From contig NZ_LOPU01000018.1 in NCBI RefSeq assembly GCF_001469955.1, positions 250,001-314,000 on the forward strand: a DNA stretch of 64,000 bases, in the 5' to 3' direction. The notes under the pieces were generated by a model, which did not search any database, was not told the origin of the DNA, and saw only the letters and a program-made list of their open reading frames with translations. This DNA is from Haloprofundus marisrubri. Its GTDB lineage: Archaea > Halobacteriota > Halobacteria > Halobacteriales > Haloferacaceae. The position numbers were made by a program, and so were the translations under genes. Below are positions 61,137 through 64,000 of the stretch, piece after piece (the first letter of the stretch is position 1; the number at the start of each line of letters is the position of its first letter).

Positions 61137-61610
61137 GTGGCGAACGCCCTCCACACCTCCCTTCGGTCACCACTCGTCGTCTCGTTCGTCGTCGTGTTCG
61201 CACTGACCGCGGCGTTGTTCGGTGCGACGTTTCAGACGCAGATAGCGGTCGCACAGAGCAACACCATCGACGGAGCGGTGACAGAGCTCACCGTCGGCGA
61301 CGACGAGGAGTCGCTTCTCGTCACGATTCGCGCAGAGAACCCGACCAGTAAGGCGATGACGTTGACGACAGCGCAGTTCGTCGCCCGAACCGACGGCGAG
61401 GAACTCACCAACTACGGAACCCAGTCGCTGTCCGACGCCGTACTGGCGCCGGGAGAGGCGACGACGTTCACTATCTCGCTGGAGTTGCTCGACGGCGAGG
61501 CCGACGCGGCGCGGGCCGCAATCGAGGACAACGAAATCAGTGTCGGCGGCGAACTCGTCGGCTACATCGAGAACGTCCGCATCTCCTTCGGGGTGAACAA
61601 CGATGGATAA
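61137..61610 (+). CDS. Exported or membrane-anchored beta-domain protein (157 aa)
   Basis: Begins with GTG 3 nt after the dppF stop. One N-terminal helix (about 13-32, SFVVVFALTAALFGATF) serves as signal/anchor; the remainder is a predicted Ig-like beta-domain (AVTELTVGDDEESLLVTIRAENPTSKAMTL ... ITFTISLELL-like) without Cys. Position in the dpp operon and overlap with the next gene suggest an extracytoplasmic accessory part of the transporter or simply a cotranscribed unrelated gene. Confidence 0.7.
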   Translation: MANALHTSLRSPLVVSFVVVFALTAALFGATFQTQIAVAQSNTIDGAVTELTVGDDEESLLVTIRAENPTSKAMTLTTAQFVARTDGEELTNYGTQSLSDAVLAPGEATTFTISLELLDGEADAARAAIEDNEISVGGELVGYIENVRISFGVNNDG

Positions 61611-62091
61611 CGGCAACTCGAACGCCGGGTCGGGGTCGACTCCGGCCGCTCGAAGCGGCGTCTCCGGACTCGCCTCGCGCCTCTCGCTGTCGACGGACCA
61701 GCTCCGTTTCGTCGGTATCGGCGTCGCCACGGGACTGCTCGTCGCGTTAGCCGCCTACGGGTTCAACCGGACACAGATGGTCGCGGCGGTGCCGTCGATG
61801 CTCCCGTTCGTCGCCGGCCTCCTCGGTGGCGCGTACGTTCACTTGCTCAGCGAGGACCTCGCCGAGAGCGTCAGAGCGTTCATCGTCGCCCTCGTCGTCT
61901 CGACGGCCTGTTACGTCGTCGCGGCGATGGCACCGCTTTGGATTCTGTCGTACGACCCGGTGACGCGCGACTTGCTGATTCAGTCGATTCTCCGCGAGGA
62001 AATCGCCCGACTGGTGTTCACCAGCCTGATTCCGCAACTGTTCATCGGCTATCTGGGTGCGGTGGTCGTCGACGGGACGTTCTGGTCCTGA
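61603..62091 (+). CDS. Membrane protein (162 aa)
   Basis: Overlaps the preceding gene by 8 nt. Ser/Gly/Asn-rich head (about 1-30), then four helices (about 38-53, 61-77, 87-108, 136-156). No motif recognised. Forms a tight pair with the beta-domain protein; likely the membrane part of the same unit. Confidence 0.65.
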   Translation: MDNGNSNAGSGSTPAARSGVSGLASRLSLSTDQLRFVGIGVATGLLVALAAYGFNRTQMVAAVPSMLPFVAGLLGGAYVHLLSEDLAESVRAFIVALVVSTACYVVAAMAPLWILSYDPVTRDLLIQSILREEIARLVFTSLIPQLFIGYLGAVVVDGTFWS

Positions 62092-62141
62092 CCGCCGCTC
62101 GGAGCGACGAACCTATGGGTACCCGGCCGGAACGAACGTTC

Positions 62142-62396
62142 ATGTCGAAGGATATCCCGACCCGCGAGCGCTCGACGCGCGAACGCGGGACGTACGCCGG
62201 CCACAACGAGGACCCGACGCTGGCGAGCTATCTCTCGTCGCTTTTCTTTCTGCTGTCGGTTCCGACGTTCGTCGCCATCGCCTACGGCGGCGCGTACATG
62301 GGCTACTACGGCGAGGGCGCTATCGTCCCTATCTTCGGCGGCCTGCTCGTCTTCGCAATCTGCGTCGCGTTCGCGGCGATGCACTTCAAGCGCTGA
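62142..62396 (+). CDS. Small membrane protein (84 aa)
   Basis: MSKDIPTRERSTRERGTYAGHNEDP, then two helices (about 29-49 and 60-78) ending HFKR. ATG 62142 is chosen over ATG 62115 because the intervening nine codons are Arg/Pro-rich and uncertain. Unknown family. Confidence 0.55.
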   Translation: MSKDIPTRERSTRERGTYAGHNEDPTLASYLSSLFFLLSVPTFVAIAYGGAYMGYYGEGAIVPIFGGLLVFAICVAFAAMHFKR

Positions 62397-62445
62397 CGGC
62401 GTCGTTCCGCCCGGACGATATTTTCTACACGCGCGCGTACACGAG

Positions 62446-62661
62446 TCACTGAAAGCCGCTCTCGATACTGCCGTAGATTATCAGTCCGGTCGAGACCAAC
62501 ACGAGCAGTATCTCGAAGCGGGAGACGCCGTCGTCGGTGAGAAAGAACGTACAGAGGCTGACGATGCCCAGTATCACCGCGAGTCCGAAGATGAGAAGCG
62601 TTCGATTGACACCGCTTTGGTACCACCGATACGCGCGTTCCTCCAGTTGGTCCAGACTCAC
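62446..62661 (-). CDS. Small membrane protein (71 aa)
   Basis: MSLDQLEERAYRWYQSGVNRT then two helices (about 22-41 and 50-66). Uncharacterised haloarchaeal type, convergent with the gene ending at 62396. Confidence 0.6.
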   Translation of the reverse strand: MSLDQLEERAYRWYQSGVNRTLLIFGLAVILGIVSLCTFFLTDDGVSRFEILLVLVSTGLIIYGSIESGFQ

Positions 62662-62677
62662 GCGTGCACGTTCCGTA

Positions 62678-63208
62678 TCAGTACCAGATGTCCTTGAACT
62701 CGCACTGGACGGGTTCGGTGACGACGTTCGTCACGAGTGCCAGCGAGACGAGACCGACCGCGGTATCCATCTCGGCGGGCGCTGCGCCGTCGGACTCCCA
62801 ACCGGCGAGACAGACGCCGAGGTCGACGTGCCAGTCGTGGACGGTGACCAACCACTCGTCGGGGAGCTCTTCGGAGTCCGCGCTGACGCGGAAGAGGTAT
62901 TTGAACGTCTCGTCGCTTCGCTCGCTGATGTCGCTGCCGGCCTCGTAGCCGGGCAGTTGCGGCGTGCCGAACAGTTGGACGAGACGGTAGAGTGCGGTGC
63001 CGATGTCGCCGTACTCGCCACCCTGCGTGCGCCGGTTCAACTCGACGTACGCGTCGATGTCGTCGCGTTCGCGGAGTTGGTCTTCGAGCAGCGTGTCGCC
63101 GTCGTCGAGACGCTGTCGAATCTCGTCGGCAGAAACCGGTTCGAGCGTGATGTCACCCAGCGTCTCGAGGTCCGGTGCGTCGGGGTGGTCGCGGATATCG
63201 ACCGGCAT
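62678..63208 (-). CDS. Conserved haloarchaeal hypothetical protein (176 aa)
   Basis: Acidic soluble protein from ATG 63208 (MPVDIRDHPDAPDLETLGD). Contains TQGGEYGDIGTALYRLVQLFGTPQLPGYEAGSDIS, then DETFKYLFRVSADSEELPDEWLVTVHDWHVDLGVCLAGWE; one Cys. Ends with FKDIWY. No known fold can be named. Tandem with the membrane gene at 63211 and 62446. Confidence 0.65.
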   Translation of the reverse strand: MPVDIRDHPDAPDLETLGDITLEPVSADEIRQRLDDGDTLLEDQLRERDDIDAYVELNRRTQGGEYGDIGTALYRLVQLFGTPQLPGYEAGSDISERSDETFKYLFRVSADSEELPDEWLVTVHDWHVDLGVCLAGWESDGAAPAEMDTAVGLVSLALVTNVVTEPVQCEFKDIWY

Positions 63209-63210
63209 CG

Positions 63211-63459
63211 TTAGTAGGCGAACGTCATGAAGCCGCGCCAACCGGCGTAGCCGGCGACGAGACAGACGACACCGGTTGCGATGACGATGAACGAGTCGAC
63301 GGTCGTGATGGCGTCACCGAGGCCGTTGAGGTTGAAGTAGAGGGTGATGCCGAGCATCGTGAGCACGTAGCCGACGACCGCACCCACGAGCGTCAGTCCG
63401 AGGGAGGCCAGCCCCAGCGGCTGTTGCATCCTCGGTGGGACCCGATGTTTGAGCGACAT
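63211..63459 (-). CDS. Small membrane protein (82 aa)
   Basis: MSLKHRVPPRMQQPLGLAS, then two helices (about 20-40 and 51-72). A very clear TATA (GATATATATGAC, 63486-63497) lies 25-30 nt upstream on the minus strand; an in-frame ATG at 63468 would then be a true leaderless start and is an alternative. Confidence 0.6.
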   Translation of the reverse strand: MSLKHRVPPRMQQPLGLASLGLTLVGAVVGYVLTMLGITLYFNLNGLGDAITTVDSFIVIATGVVCLVAGYAGWRGFMTFAY

Positions 63460-63485
63460 GGTAATCATCCGTTCATTGTAGTGGT

Positions 63486-63497
63486 GTCATATATATC
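63486..63497 (-). promoter_or_regulatory. TATA box for the small membrane gene
   Basis: GATATATATGAC on the minus strand, centred about 33 nt before ATG 63459 and 24-26 nt before ATG 63468. The strongest AT element in this part of the window. Confidence 0.5.
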
Positions 63498-63579
63498 CCG
63501 CGCTATGAGTTCACACGGACGGCGTCCCTGCCCGTTCCCGTCCCAGTACCGCGAGGTTCGAGACCCACTCTCCGCTCGA

Positions 63580-64000
63580 CTACTCGGCGTTTCGGTCCGT
63601 GTCCGTTCTCGGTGACGACCCCTCACCGCTTCCGGACCGTGTGTCGGTGGCGGCGTCGTCGGTGCTGGTCGTGTCGGTGGCGTACGCACCGTCGGCGTCT
63701 GCGCTCCGTTCGTCGCCGACCGACCGCTCACGAGCGTCAGAAGGAGTGTTTCCGAGTGGGCTGAGTCGTGGGTCGTACTCGGCGTCGCCGGGGGCGTCGA
63801 CGGGTTGGTCGCCGGCAGGGTCGTCTTCGGTCGACTCGCTCGGAGTCGACGCCGTCTCTCGGGTGAGTTCGTCGGCCGGGATACGAACCCGGTAGCCGAC
63901 CGCCATCAGAACTGTGCCGAGTCCTAACGCGAGCAGAACCGGCTGTGAGAACAGCGACACTTCGCCGGTGACGACCGACTGGTGGAGCGCTTCGCCGAAG
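63580..64000 (-). CDS. Membrane protein with acidic tail, 5' partial
   Basis: The frame is open to the right edge: upstream of GTG 63960 it reads FGEALHQSVVTGEVSLFSQ in the same frame, so the N-terminus lies beyond the window. One helix (PVLLALGLGTVLMAVGYRV) is followed by RIPADELTRET and then about 95 residues of Ser, Thr, Asp and Gly low-complexity, likely disordered. Function unknown. Confidence 0.55.
   Translation of the reverse strand, partial: FGEALHQSVVTGEVSLFSQPVLLALGLGTVLMAVGYRVRIPADELTRETASTPSESTEDDPAGDQPVDAPGDAEYDPRLSPLGNTPSDARERSVGDERSADADGAYATDTTSTDDAATDTRSGSGEGSSPRTDTDRNAE

Noticed and set aside
1-64000. CRISPR array, prophage or insertion sequence
   Set aside because: No regularly spaced repeats with unique spacers, no cas, integrase, transposase or capsid-like genes seen on either strand.

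Overview
The window is a 64 kb piece of a haloarchaeal chromosome. The evidence is high GC, strongly acidic proteins, leaderless-type promoters with TATA boxes 25-30 nt upstream of start codons, an S-layer glycoprotein with a PGF-CTERM tail, an archaeosortase, haloarchaeal GfcR and HTH-10 regulators, RNase P protein subunits next to proteasome alpha, and diphthamide genes. PGF-CTERM/ArtA, the DAP lysine pathway and GfcR together suggest the Haloferacales (Haloferax/Halogeometricum-like), but genus cannot be fixed from the sequence alone. I see no integrated virus, insertion sequence or CRISPR array; this is mostly core chromosome.

Layout. 1-3.1 kb: end of an NhaC-type antiporter, a CoA-binding protein and a two-domain glyoxalase. 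3.2-7.7 kb: cell-surface block, with the S-layer gene csg behind a leader that carries a 35-codon upstream ORF overlapping the csg start, three hairpins after csg, a VapBC toxin-antitoxin pair, and archaeosortase artA, whose substrates include csg and the BtuF-like protein here. 7.7-10.7 kb: diphthine synthase, a non-coding stretch, tRNA-Thr(CGU), Trm5. 10.7-14.4 kb: btuC-btuD divergent from btuF (cobalamin-type uptake). 14.6-20.4 kb: SRP19, Gar1, a presenilin-like protease, a zinc-pair HTH regulator divergent from a CPBP protease, a PUA protein, a membrane protein and a NYN-domain protein. 20.5-26.7 kb: dapA-dapB-dapD-lysA-dapF-dapE, every junction overlapping by exactly 4 nt. 26.7-30.8 kb: three tiny zinc-ribbon proteins and divergent purB/purNH sharing a perfect inverted repeat. 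30.8-36.7 kb: small membrane proteins, an MscS channel and a FolC-FolP fusion.

36.8-39.4 kb is an RNA-processing/proteolysis operon (Rpp30, methyltransferase, Pop5, proteasome alpha). 39.5-41.9 kb has an acetyltransferase, a winged-helix gene with its own coupled mini-ORF, a TANGO2/NRDE protein and an HTH-10 regulator. 42-43.7 kb is a NuoCD fusion standing apart from any other complex I genes. 43.9-46 kb is gdh-gfcR-cupin (sugar oxidation plus its regulator). 46.3-49.7 kb holds a glutaredoxin, a conserved haloarchaeal protein and two tandem PAPS-reductase-like proteins. 49.9-54.4 kb holds small membrane and regulatory proteins, Dph6, a sugar nucleotidyltransferase and a DJ-1/PfpI protein. 54.4-62.1 kb is a complete dppABCDF-type peptide transporter followed by two overlapping accessory membrane genes. 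The last 2 kb holds small membrane proteins, the final one running off the edge.

The most unusual observations are the two upstream mini-ORFs whose stop codons overlap the start of the following gene (csg and the winged-helix gene at 39951-40304), the solitary divergent nuoCD, the BtuD fusion with a repeat-encoded tail, and several perfect inverted repeats placed at promoters.
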